A model generated the notes under the pieces. It was not told the origin of the DNA. It searched no databases and saw nothing but the letters and a program-made list of their open reading frames with translations. A stretch of DNA of 64,000 nt from Stereum hirsutum FP-91666 SS1 (lineage: Eukaryota > Basidiomycota > Agaricomycetes > Russulales > Stereaceae), in contig NW_006763133.1 in NCBI RefSeq assembly GCF_000264905.1, positions 98,018-162,017 of the forward strand, given 5' to 3'. The position numbers and the translations under genes were made by a program. This document shows positions 35,372 through 45,066 of this stretch, one piece after another; position 1 is the first letter of the stretch, and each line of letters starts with the position of its first letter.

Positions 35372-35859
35372 ACGGAGAGGGTCCTACGACATCGGGTAGC
35401 GACGGCAAGACAATGCATCTCCGGTCAAGCAGAGAACGTAAAAATATCAGAGTATAACACGAAGGTCTCAAGGGGGGAGTGGTAGGAGCTCAAGGCGGCA
35501 GCGCTGAATTCGAAAACATTGCACAACTGGAGTGAACCCCAAACTTAAGGTTATGGTTAGATCCAGACGAGATAATGTGGCGCGCCACCCTTTTCCCTCT
35601 TGCTTCCCTCCCCTCCCCTCACATTCCGTAGCTCAGACATGTTTCTGCCTGTGATAGACCTATCATATGAATTGCGCTCTATCTATACACAAACCTTTGG
35701 TGGACAATGAGAAACGGGAGGACGGGACATCGTTCGCCGGCCCGGTCCTCGACCAGTTGACCACAGTGACCCTTCCGCTCTACATCCGGATATCCGTCCA
35801 CGAATCCTGTCTTTCTTTCATTCCCTCGCCCTCACAAAGCGAGCTCAAGGTCATAGACA

Positions 35860-36341
35860 ATGTCGTCCACAACTGAAAAGTTTGAATTCGTCGTCTACGC
35901 ACCCGACTACACCGACGCCGAAGCCCTTTCACGCCGTCTCGCCGTTCGTGCTCAGCATCTGGCGAAAGCGCAGACGTTGCACGACTCGGGAGTCGTCAGT
36001 GCGTACCATATCTCCTTTCATCATATCCTTCCCCTTTCTGATTACACACCTGGCGTATGCTTGGTAGAGCTGGGCGGTGCAATGGTGGCTGAAGAATCGC
36101 TACGTGAGGAAGACGCATCGAAGAGAAAGATGGAGGGCTCCGTCATGATCTACGAGGCTGGAAGCTTGGCAGAAGTGATGGAGTATATCCATAACGATCC
36201 ATATTGGGTTGAGAACGTTGTGAGTCTCTGCGTTCACTCTACTTCGTCGCGATGGGTTGATGACTGAGTACTGGTTTGATCGTGGTGTAGTGGGATAAGG
36301 AGAAGTTGGATATCAGGCCGTTCATTCGCCCAAAGCACTAG
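35860..36341 (+). CDS. YCII-like (dimeric alpha/beta barrel) protein, copy 1
   Basis: Small cytosolic protein of the YCII superfamily; the enzymatic role in fungi is unknown. Exon 1: MSSTTEKFEFVVYAPDYTD and RRLAVRAQHLAKAQTLHDSG. An intron with GTGCGT donor leads to KLGGAMVAEESLREEDAS and GSVMIYEAGSLAEVMEYIHN with DPYW. A second intron precedes WDKEKLDIRPFIRPKH, with the stop at 36339-36341. These are the family's usual elements: APDYTD, the Arg-rich first helix, the GS-x-M strand and the D-x-YW...WDKEKL end. About 115 residues; all joins keep frame. A paralogue lies at 54292-54877 with the same exon structure. Confidence 0.85.
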
Positions 36342-36410
36342 ATATTCCAGAGATATTAGGGAACTACACTGCGTTCAGTGAAGGAGGAGTAGCAATCTGT
36401 ATATGTAGGA

Positions 36411-36439
36411 ACGAACGAACGAACGAACGAACGAACGAA
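36411..36439. repeat. (GAAC)n microsatellite
   Basis: Seven GAAC/ACGA units in a row, about 17 bp before the MITE at 36456. Confidence 0.9.
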
Positions 36440-36455
36440 ACCCGTGTCACGGCCA

Positions 36456-36837
36456 GGGAACCACTATTTAGAGTGCTCTAAAGGTGATTCTAAAGCCACT
36501 TCTATATATTATATATGGACTCGGCTTTGGGAAGTACTAAAGAGAAACATTGGAGACCTCCAGAGGCGACTCTATGCATTTTCTTTAGAAATGCCGTACA
36601 AACGCTAAAGATTGACTTTGGAGGACGCTAAAGGCTGTCGAGCACCTCGGGCTTGCCTTATGTGGCAACCCCGAATCTCTTTAGCACCCTCTAAAGGTAA
36701 TTCAGAGAATAATCAATGGAACTCACTATAGAGCTCGCTAAAGCTTTGCTTTAGAGAGCGCTAAATTGGCATCCATATATAATATTTCGACCAACGTTTA
36801 GATTCCACTTTAGCGGGCTCTAAATAGTGGTTTCCCC
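36456..36837. mobile_element. 382-bp MITE with about 40-bp imperfect inverted ends
   Basis: The left end reads GGGAACCACTATTTAGAG and the right end, reverse-complemented, GGGGAAACCACTATTTAGAG. Similarity continues through CTAAAG and TCTAAA words to about 40 bp. The interior repeats CTAAAG/CTTTAG motifs many times in both orientations and has TATATATAAT-type words near both sides, so single strands could fold back. There is no open frame, and I see no convincing target duplication. Confidence 0.72.
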
Positions 36838-37023
36838 GTCGTGTGTACCACTTTCTCTACGAATTGTCGTGCGCCACACTCGGTTGTGACCTCCGGGTGG
36901 CGTTGCCCCTGATAAGATCCTAAGTTAAATTGAAGTCGATCACAGATAATCTTTAAAATTAATCGTCCCTCTTGAAGCTCTCGCCACATCAAGTTCACTG
37001 CCATCTCATTCTTGCCCGTCGTC

Positions 37024-37764
37024 ATGTCTTCAGAAAGACCACTACCAACGTCGTCAACGGAGCTTCGTCGTCTAGTTGTTCTCATCTCCGGCTCTGGAAC
37101 GAACCTCCAAGCTCTCATCGACGCTCTTCCCTCATCCTCATCAGACTCAGCAGACTCATCCAAACCTCTCCTCCCCCATACGATAATATCTCTCGTCGTG
37201 TCAAACCGAAAAGCCGCTTACGGCCTAACTCGCGCCCAAAATGCGAACCCACCAATCCCAACCGCCTACCTGGCCCTCCAACCCTACCTAAAACAAAACC
37301 CAGGAAAGACGCGAGAAGATTACGATCGCGAGGTGGCGAAGCTCGTCTGTGGAGCTCGGCCGGACGTCGTAGTGCTCGCGGGATGGATGCACGTACTCAG
37401 CCAAGTCTTCCTCGATGTTCTCGAATCATATACCGCTTCCGCCTCATCCTCGCCGTCATCCTCACATCCTAAAAAAGTCGAAGTCGTGAACCTGCATCCC
37501 GCCCTTCCCGGCGCTTTCGATGGCTCCAACGCTATCCACCGCGCCTATGCAGCCTTTCAAGCTGGCGAAATTAAACACTCGGGCGTTATGCTCCATCGGG
37601 TGGTTAAGGAGGTGGATAGGGGCGAACCGGTAGTGGTTAGGGAGGTGGAGATTAAGAAGGGGGAGAGCGAGGAGGAGTTCGAGAGGAGGGTGCATGAGAC
37701 GGAGTGGGGAGTTGTGGTGGAGGGTGTGAGAAGGGTTTTGGACGAGGTTAGGCCTGTGGAATGA
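37024..37764 (+). CDS. ADE8: Phosphoribosylglycinamide formyltransferase (GAR transformylase)
   Basis: Third step of de novo purine synthesis: transfers formyl from 10-formyl-THF to GAR, in the cytosol. A single exon of 246 residues; the first ATG is at 37024 (MSSERPLPTSSTELRRLVVL). Landmarks: phosphate-binding ISGSGTNLQALIDAL, VVSNRKAAYGL, VVLAGWMHVLS for folate binding, and the catalytic block VVNLHPALPGAFDGSNAIHR containing the conserved Asn and His. Then come HSGVMLHRVVKEVDRGEPVV, with the catalytic Asp in VDRGEPV, and the C-terminal HETEWGVVVEGVRRVL helix. An insert rich in serine (SSSPSSSHPKK) sits before the catalytic block. It is intronless among intron-rich neighbours. The gene name follows the fungal convention for the monofunctional enzyme. 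Confidence 0.93.
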   Translation: MSSERPLPTSSTELRRLVVLISGSGTNLQALIDALPSSSSDSADSSKPLLPHTIISLVVSNRKAAYGLTRAQNANPPIPTAYLALQPYLKQNPGKTREDYDREVAKLVCGARPDVVVLAGWMHVLSQVFLDVLESYTASASSSPSSSHPKKVEVVNLHPALPGAFDGSNAIHRAYAAFQAGEIKHSGVMLHRVVKEVDRGEPVVVREVEIKKGESEEEFERRVHETEWGVVVEGVRRVLDEVRPVE

Positions 37765-39446
37765 TAGATACGCGAGATGGCGTTAGTGGACTACTACTAG
37801 TTGGAGGGTGGAGAGGATGGAATGGAAGGTACGGTCTTCGTTCATCGATCCTTGGGCTGTACTCACTGCTATAGTTCGTGCAGATACTAAATATGTTGCC
37901 AACCACAATTGTTGTATCAATATACACTTATTCAGAAGTTAAGACTGATCATCAGGTTACATCGACGCGGCCAGTCGCCGGCTGTCTGTTCGACTCAATC
38001 GCCCGTGAGTACTTGAGTGTTCGCTGTGGCGTTTGGTAAGGAGCCGAAACTTCTGCTTAACACCTCGGACTAACCGTGGACGTCCCTCGTTATGCACAGT
38101 GGCATAGGCTGATCGAAACCTTACGACCTGTTTATGGATGATTTTCGGCTTGACCGACAGCTGAAGCATACTGGCCACGGGATTGTAAACTGGCCGTGGA
38201 TCTGTGGTCCCCTTGGCGTTCATCTGACGGTGAACATGTACAAGCTGCGGGCGCAATACACGTTGTCTACTGGTCGGACATCATCCTTGATACTTGCTCA
38301 TCGTCATTCAGGGAGCGGCTAGCTGTGGGTCGGGATATCGAACCTGTCTGGAAGTGGGTTCAGGATAGAATGCCGACCAGGGATTTCGTGTCTTCAACGG
38401 CACTTGAAGCGTACAGGTCTGTCACGGGCTTTACTGTCATCGATGGACTTCATGGTAACTGCGCTTTTGTTGTGCTCAGTTGGCCAATACTTCCACCGGA
38501 GCAGTTCTGATTTATCCGTATTTTTCCATCTTCAGGTCATTGCAGCACCTACGTTGCTCTAAATCATACTGGAGTGTAAGGACGAAGGCCTTGTAAAGGT
38601 CACGCACAAACAAGGACACAGGCTTCGATGAAGGCCTGTTTGCTCAGTGCGCCGTGTCGGCTTTGACGGCGTGAATTTACTTGGTGCTGCAAGGACAACA
38701 AACAAGAGGTCGGTGTAAGGTCGGCGTCGAAAGTGCCCGATCTTATTGCCTGCCGTCGTTGTGGTTCTTGCTTCCATTGATCGGCGCATTCCGGCGGACG
38801 ATCCATGTCGTTGATCCTCGTTGCATGAATAGCACGTGTCGGTCGTGTCTCAAAGACTCGCTAAAATGTGCACACTTCGGGCACTCGCGCACATGTATGT
38901 TTTCGGTTACTCGGTAGCGGGTAGGGTTTTCAGTGTCGTAACATCTTATTTTGAATAGCAGCCGACCTAGCATCATCCGTATAGGAGTTCTTCGCCATGA
39001 AGGAGAGTCGTGCGGGAACGGAGAGGAGCCCATTCCAATCTGGTCAAGGCAGCCCTTCCAGAGTCAAAGGTGTGGCGAAATAATTCCAGCTTGATTCTCG
39101 ATTTCGGATGCTTACGCGATTTAAATGTCGGTTTTTGTCTGCAAGAGCCACCTACATAAGATCGCCGTACACCTCTTACTTCACAGCCTCTCACAGCCTC
39201 TGAACTTCAATATCCCTTAGAAGACTCTCAACGTTCTCCCTAGCTCGTGGGCACATGAGGGAAACAGCCTGAAACAGCCTCCCGCTTCTGATCACTTCGG
39301 TAACGGGGACTGGTGCGGATGATTGGCATCGCATGAACTCGCCCCGTTTTGCTATGAAGGTTCACTACGTTTCCCTACTGCCATTTTTTTGTCATCTTGA
39401 ACGTTGGGCGATGCAGGGCCCTTGACGAATGGAGGCCTCTGAGTCG
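37765..39446. other. No gene assigned
   Basis: A plus-strand frame at 38196-38510 (containing WKWVQDRMPTRDFVSSTALE) and overlapping minus-strand frames were examined; none is recognisable or extendable by splicing. Confidence 0.35.
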
Positions 39447-39455
39447 TATAAAAGG
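39447..39455 (+). promoter_or_regulatory. TATA box of secreted-protein copy 2
   Basis: TATAAAAGG about 95 bp before the ATG at 39545, the same word and spacing class as in copy 1. Confidence 0.65.
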
Positions 39456-39544
39456 TCGACTGTCCAGCCGTACTTTCTCCATCACCTCCCATCCAAACCA
39501 TCCATCCAAACCAAGCTCTTTCCAGCCCAATCATCTTTCACATC

Positions 39545-40047
39545 ATGTTCTTCCGCTCCATCCTGGCTATCGCCCTTTCCGCTGTTACGTTCGTCTACGC
39601 CGACGACATCTCCCGCGACGTCGTGGTGTGCATCCTACTTTCCACTTCATGCCCCATCCCTCCGCTTGTCTGCCCTTTTGTCTGCTGTCGTATTGACTAT
39701 CTAATCTTTCGTGTTGTAGGTTGCCGATGGCACGGACCTGACCCAGTTCTGCTCGCAATGGGACTCTACCTGTACCGACACCGTTGGAGTCTCGGGCACC
39801 CCGGCATCTAACTGCACGCCCGACAGCGCTGGTGGGTTTCTCTTCTACCTCATTCGACGTCTTCCTTCTTTCTGGGTCTCTTTACTCTTCATTCCGAACG
39901 CTCACGAGTCTCCCCATCGTGTGTGCTGTGCTCCGTCTTCTAGATACTGCCAGTGTCTACTGCATGTCCGTCTACGGCGACGATGCCGGCGAGACCACCG
40001 ATCTGACCGAGGACAACGCGCAGGCTATGGGTGTTCAGTTCCTCTAA
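39545..40047 (+). CDS. Small secreted four-cysteine protein, copy 2
   Basis: Paralogue of 31339-31915, opposite strand. Exon 1 encodes signal peptide MFFRSILAIALSAVTFVYA then DDISRDVV; intron 1 begins GTGTGC and ends TTGTAG at 39719. Exon 2 reads VADGTDLTQFCSQWDSTC and GVSGTPASNCTPDSA; intron 2 begins GTGGGT, and exon 3 reads DTASVYCMSVYGDDAGETT and DLTEDNAQAMGVQFL. Same four cysteines (FC-x5-C, NC, YC) and same intron positions as copy 1. The signal peptide and C-terminus are the most conserved parts. Function unknown; likely abundant secretion given the strong TATA element (inference). Confidence 0.75.
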
Positions 40048-40636
40048 GAGTTGAATGCTGGATGAGTAGTGGATGTGGGCAGATGTAGCGGAGCAGGTAG
40101 TAGATGGTGCGGAAAGAGGACGGTTATCGAGTCGTGGGCAGTCGTTTGGACATTTAGTTATTTTAAATCCTAATCGCTTTCTAGCCACCTCCGTCCCTGA
40201 GTTATTGAATCGTCTCGTTGGTTGAAGGTTCCAACCGCGGTCTGACGACAGTGAGTGGAGTTTGAGTATTCGACGATCAACGGAGCCGTGTTTTCCCCTT
40301 TCGCGCTATGTGGACTAGCAATCCATGGACATGATGAGAACTTGACATTCGGATCGAACTTTTGTTACACGGCCGTCACCTACGTTTTTCGTGTACCGTG
40401 TGCTATTGGATTCTTAGCCCAGGAACCAGGCGGTAAAGTTTCAGGGTCTCTAGCAGGCCAAGTTACAACCTACATGCACTCAGAAGCCTGGTAGAAACAC
40501 GGCGGTTGACTTTTGAGTTGAGAGCAGACGAAGGCGTGTGATGGCTGCCTTCAATTTGGGGCGAGAGAGAGAGAGAGAGACGAAAGATACTAGCGTATAC
40601 GACAGTTTTGAACCTTGCACGACTTCCGCCGTCTCC
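40048..40636. other. No gene assigned; short GA microsatellite
   Basis: Contains a run of nine GA units at about 40562-40580. Otherwise it is the 3' flank of two convergent genes. Confidence 0.5.
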
Positions 40637-41547
40637 TCACGCTCCATCTTCCGCCTCTGAACCTGTCCATCCATCCACTTTCTTCGTCCTCGGCGGCTGA
40701 GAGTTGAACTTCTGAGCGTACGAAACCTTGACGACATTGCTCCCCACCCTCCCCATGTGCATCTCCAACGCCTCCGTCGCCGTCCTCACATCATCAAAGA
40801 CTAGATGCGCAAACCTCTCCTTCGTCCGCTTCACCTTCACCGGCCCATACTTCTCAAATGCCTCTAGCACCACTCTAGAGTGTAGACCCATCAAGTTATC
40901 GACGAAGAGCTTGCGCGACGGGGGATTCGGATACTGGGACTCGTCCCGCTGCTTCAAGATGCTCGCCTCGATCACCTTCCCGTCCATTTCCTTGCCATTC
41001 ATCTCAGTTAACGCGGCGTTCATGGCGGTATGGCTCTCGAAGGTGATGAAGGCAAAGCCGCGGGGAGAACCTGAACGCCCATGACGGAATATTTCGACGT
41101 GAAAGACGGTACCGAAGTTGGCGAACTCGGTGCGGAGAATCTCGGGGGATTCGAGAAGTCTTTGGGGTAGCTTTTTGACGACGATAGTGGTGTTATTGGA
41201 AGAGGTGGTGGATGGAGAGAGATTAGAATCGAATTCTGAAGTTGGGGCACATGAGATTCGTGTGTTGAAGCTGGGTGCTTAAACGTACACACCTCCGGCA
41301 ACATCATTGCGTACGAAGGATGGGGAGCTAAACGAACGAATGTTACCCAGCACCGACACTGTGTGAAGTTGCCTTGAGAACATTGAACGCATTGAGATGG
41401 GCCCCAGGCATAATATAATTGTACACGTAGGACGCACCTGCTGATGGCCATCGAGGTCACAGTTATGGCGGAGTGCATCACTGTCGCGCTAGGAGTGCTC
41501 AAAACCGACGCAATCCGGCGCAAACTGGGATGTCTAAGCACAGTCAT
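40637..41547 (-). CDS. RNA-binding protein with two RRM domains (possible organelle-targeted N-terminus)
   Basis: The last exon carries RRM1 (TTIVVKKLPQRLLESPEILR, then RGFAFITFESHTAM) and RRM2 (RKLFVDNLMGLHSRVVLEAF, then RFAHLVFDDV), ending VDGWTGSEAEDGA at 40637. Two short upstream exons join in frame: one ending MAIS, one SSPSFVRNDVAG, then EFDSNLSPSTTSSNNTT. I put the start at 41547 because MTVLRHPSLRRIASVLSTP is an Arg-rich, acid-free leader as in mitochondrial presequences; an ATG at 41478 is the alternative. The FVRND segment recurs in the next RRM gene (42275-43241), which shares the exon layout, so the two are tandem paralogues. Confidence 0.72.
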
Positions 41548-42274
41548 TCCCAACTTATTCATGGAGTGCCTAGTAAGAACATTGGTGGGAAGCTGGGAAT
41601 GTCTTCGTAGCATGGACGAGGGAAACAAGGAGTCTGAGACGATAGTTCAACAATGAGCGAACCGGTCGTGCTCGATAACGTGCCATCATTATGACATACG
41701 CAAGTTATGAACAGCTCCTCATAAGATCCTGTCCAGATTCGGTTACTGCCTTGTATCGTGCAAAAAAGTGGTACAAGGGAGATCCACCTCGCGAGCGCCG
41801 CCTTGAAATTGATCTCGCACGATTCCAGCTCCGCTTCAAAGATACCACCGCTGCCCACCCGGGCTTTAGCAAAGGCTTCACGATATTAGATGGTGTTTGA
41901 GCCGTAACGATATGGCTGGGGCTCATAGCGGTGTTGAGCGTGTTCGCACGTCGTTTATATAGCATGAGAAGTGAGTGGTGAGTGGGCATGGCGAGACCGA
42001 ATCGGTATGTACGACGAAAAGCATGATGACTGTGGATTATGATGATGCATAACATAGAGGAGACGAAAGCAGCGAAGAGTAAGCACAGGGACGAGTATGT
42101 GTGCAAAAAGGTTGGGCCCAAATGACGGAAGTGACTTCCAGCCTACAGATGCGTTGTGCATGCGATGGTAGGTGGATGTGACGAAGGGATGGGGATTTTG
42201 GAATGGAGAAACGAGTACGGTATGCATGGCTAGGGAAGATTCGGGCCATATTGAGATATACTTGAGTACGACAA
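41548..42274. other. No gene assigned
   Basis: Overlapping frames of 60-138 codons on both strands without motifs; 5' flank of one RRM gene and 3' flank of the next. Confidence 0.4.
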
Positions 42275-43241
42275 TCAGTACCTGTCCCCACCACCGTAGC
42301 CACCGCTGCGTCCACCGCCACCGTACCCTCCACCACGTCCTCCACCACCGTACCCTCCACCACGTCCTCCACCACCGTACCCTCCACCGCGTCCTCCACC
42401 ACCATATCCGCCACCCCTACCTCCAGAGTCACCGTCACGCACTCCGTAACCGCCACTTCTTCCTCCACCACCGTATCCACCACGTCCTCCTCCCCTTCCA
42501 CCTCCATATCCTCCGCCGCCACCTTCACTCCTCTCCTCCCTCGGCCTGTTGTAGTCCGCAGCGATGGAGTTCCCGCCAATTTCAATCCCCTGTACTGCCT
42601 CCAAAGCCTTTCCGGCCTCCTCCGCATCCGCGAACGTAATATGGGCAAACCCATTCTCCTCTCTGTACCTCACCTGGACCGCTCCCAGATTATCGAAGAC
42701 GCTGGAGACCTCCTCGCTGCTAGCACCATTCAAATTCCTGACGAACAATGTCTCAGACGGCGGGTTGCTCCTCCTCTGTGTCTGGGGGCGTCTCTCCCTG
42801 CCGCCGTCTGCGTTCGCGGTCGAATTCCGGACCGCCTCGGAAACCTCCACGACGCGTCCATCGAGCTCCTCGCCGTTCATCTCCTCGATGGCTGCTTTTA
42901 CCGAGGCAGGGTCCTCGAAGGTGACGAACCCGAAGCCCATGGGCCGCCCGCCTCTCGCGGGAATGTGGGCGGAGACGACAGAGCCGAAGCGGCTAAAGGG
43001 CTCGGAGAGGGTCTCCGGGGAAGACAGGAGTGACCAAGGGAGATTTTTGATATAAATTGTAGCAACGGGGGCCGACTCGGAAGACGAATATGAGGTTGGG
43101 TTTGAGGGTGAGTCTTGGGAGAGTATGTAAGAGACGACGTTCGTAGGTGACAGAGGACGTGCATAGTGTGAATCGCGTACCCGAGTATTCATCATTGCGC
43201 ACAAACTGTGTAGCTTGGAAAGAGCGAACACTGCTCGTCAT
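42275..43241 (-). CDS. Two-RRM protein with glycine-rich RGG/GGYGG tail
   Basis: Exon 1 starts at 43241 (MTSSVRSFQATQFVRNDEYS) and is spliced (GTACGC donor, CCCAAG acceptor near 43116) to DSPSNPTSYSSSESAPVAT. RRM1 is IYIKNLPWSLLSSPETLSEP with GFGFVTFEDP; RRM2 is TLFVRNLNGASSEEVSSVFD with GFAHITFADA. The tail is Gly-Arg-Tyr-rich, with three near-identical 27-bp repeats encoding GGRGGGYGG, ending GGGDRY at 42275. RGG tails bind RNA and promote condensation (established for the class). Paralogue of 40637-41547, which lacks the Gly-rich tail. Confidence 0.85.
42318..42400 (-). repeat. Coding 27-bp tandem repeats (GGRGGGYGG)
   Basis: Three near-identical 27-bp units plus partial flanking units in the RGG tail. 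A multiple of three, so copy-number change keeps frame. Confidence 0.85.
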
Positions 43242-44274
43242 CAGTGTCCTAGTAGTCACGTTTACCAGAACGAATGCGACTTTAGCAGAAACTTTGGTCA
43301 AGTGAAAGAAGGGACAAACCTGCTAACGTTTGACCGCGCGACGATGACGGTACGCATCGACGTGGCGGTCGCTGACGACGCTTTTATACCCAAAGCGCTC
43401 CTGCGCACCACCAAGTTCCTAAGCATACTAGCAGACATGTGTAGTGACGACTGGAGCAGTTTTCGAGGTCTGGGACGATGTTGTTGGATCTAACGGTAAC
43501 GTTCAACAAGGAAGCGGGAAAGCGGGAAAGCGGGAAAGCGTCCGGAAAGACGAGCGTATTTGCGTACGCAGGCACCATCGCGGTCTGGTTTGTTCATGAG
43601 AGACTCACAAGTACTATCCGCGAGTTTTTTTGACGAGTACGACCTGAAGTCCGCTGGTGGAACTCAGAGTATGTTGTGGGGAAGAGGCAGAGGAGCGACG
43701 CGTCTGAGCTCGGAAAAATAAAATACTGTACGCGTGCTCGGCTGTAACCGGAGTGTGGCAATCCAACTTTAAATTGCCATGGTTGTGGCCCAACATGTCT
43801 TCCGTGTTCAAAAGTTATCTACACGGCTTTAACATGGCCGTTCCCACCAGTCAGCACTGCTAGTCACTCTGCAAGTTATGTCTGGATGGTTGGAAATGAC
43901 TGATATACAGCCCAGCATCGGTTGCGGTATACGAATTACTTGAGTCAGTCTTAGTCGTGATCCGAAAGCATTCCTTCTCCCGAATTCCTCTCAGCGATGC
44001 CAAAGTTTGTCCCGAATCGAGCAGAGTTTGTCCACTTCCTCCGATAGGTTGGTCGTATTTCTCATTCGAGTCACAGCTTTGATGAGTTCAAATATCACCC
44101 ATGACGCATGACGTGCACCTAAGTTCACGTCTTCGTTGCATGATACGGCATAAACACCCCACGCCAGCTAAGCGGCCAACAGCTTGTACTTATAAGTAGC
44201 TCACCCTAGCATCGACCTCCAACCTTCCACGCATCGCACGCACTTAGTACGCTCCATCCACCCACCAACACCAA
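43242..44274. other. No gene assigned
   Basis: Includes a short tandem (GAAAGCGG, three units near 43514-43539) and a TATA-like ACTTATAAGTAGC about 85 bp before the ATG at 44275. Confidence 0.4.
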
Positions 44275-44865
44275 ATGTCACCCACTCGCATCGCTCTCTA
44301 CATTACCACCCGCTCTCTCACACACCAACATCTCTCCGCCATCGTGCAAACGTTCGATATCGGAAGACCCGACTCTTCCCTCGATCCATATCCGGACTAC
44401 ATCCGCCCTCGCCTCCCGATTTCCCCAACATCTCAGCCAGGCAACTCTTCAACGAACTGGGCTTTAGATCTCTCGATCGAAGCAGTCTGGGCGCGCCACA
44501 AATCCGAGTATCGAGCCCCAGAAGCAGGGGAGAGTGCCGAATGGGCTGAGAACCCGATCGTCATAGCGGACGAGCGGACCTTGAGAGATGGGAGCGTCTT
44601 GGTTGTTGATAGAGTCTACGATGAAGAGGCAGAGAATGAGGTGTTAGGAGTGAGGTTCGAGCCTGCGGATGTGCCATTGACGGTCGCGAATCTGGAGATT
44701 GCGAATATGGATTTGAGCGAGGTAAGTACGGTGATTGTTGGTGGCGCTCGAAATTGATAAGGAGATGGCGTTTCGGTGCGTGGTGCTGATGTGACTTTGC
44801 TCTGTGGGGTTATGTAGTTCGAAGAGAGCGTGGGCGAGGACGGGGTGTGGCGCGAATTTGCTTGA
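44275..44865 (+). CDS. DUF6924-like protein, copy 1
   Basis: Two exons, about 165 residues. Starts MSPTRIALYITTRSLTHQHL, with DPYPDYIRPRLPIS, NPIVIADERTLRDGSVLVVD, VRFEPADVPLTVANLEIAN and, after an intron with GTAAGT donor near 44720, FEESVGEDGVWREFA with the stop at 44863-44865. The end pattern (NLEIANMDLSEFEESV-EDGVWR) matches what I know of the DUF6924 domain (N-x-ANMDFEEF...DGVFRGF). The domain's function is unknown; no signal peptide, so probably cytosolic. Paralogue at 47517-48182, on the same strand with the intron at the same place. Confidence 0.68.
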
Positions 44866-45066
44866 GGAGGTAGGGGGAGTACTGGCGGCTGTAGTTGAAG
44901 GTAACAGTGGATTCCAAAGAGGAGATGCAGATGTAAAGAGAAGGCGTTTTCGAATGGAAGGATGAAAAATTGCTTCGGTGAACGCAAGGCTAAATTGCGG
45001 ACATCGAGCGCAGGGTGGTTAGAAAAGAGACATTGGAAGTAGTAGGGGCCATAAAGCACGCACAAA

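Noticed and set aside
37012..37023. Earlier TTG start for GAR transformylase
   Set aside because: Not an ATG; the first ATG at 37024 gives a normal family N-terminus.
42172..42639. 155-codon plus-strand frame rich in His and Arg
   Set aside because: Antisense of the glycine-rich RGG tail of the RRM gene.
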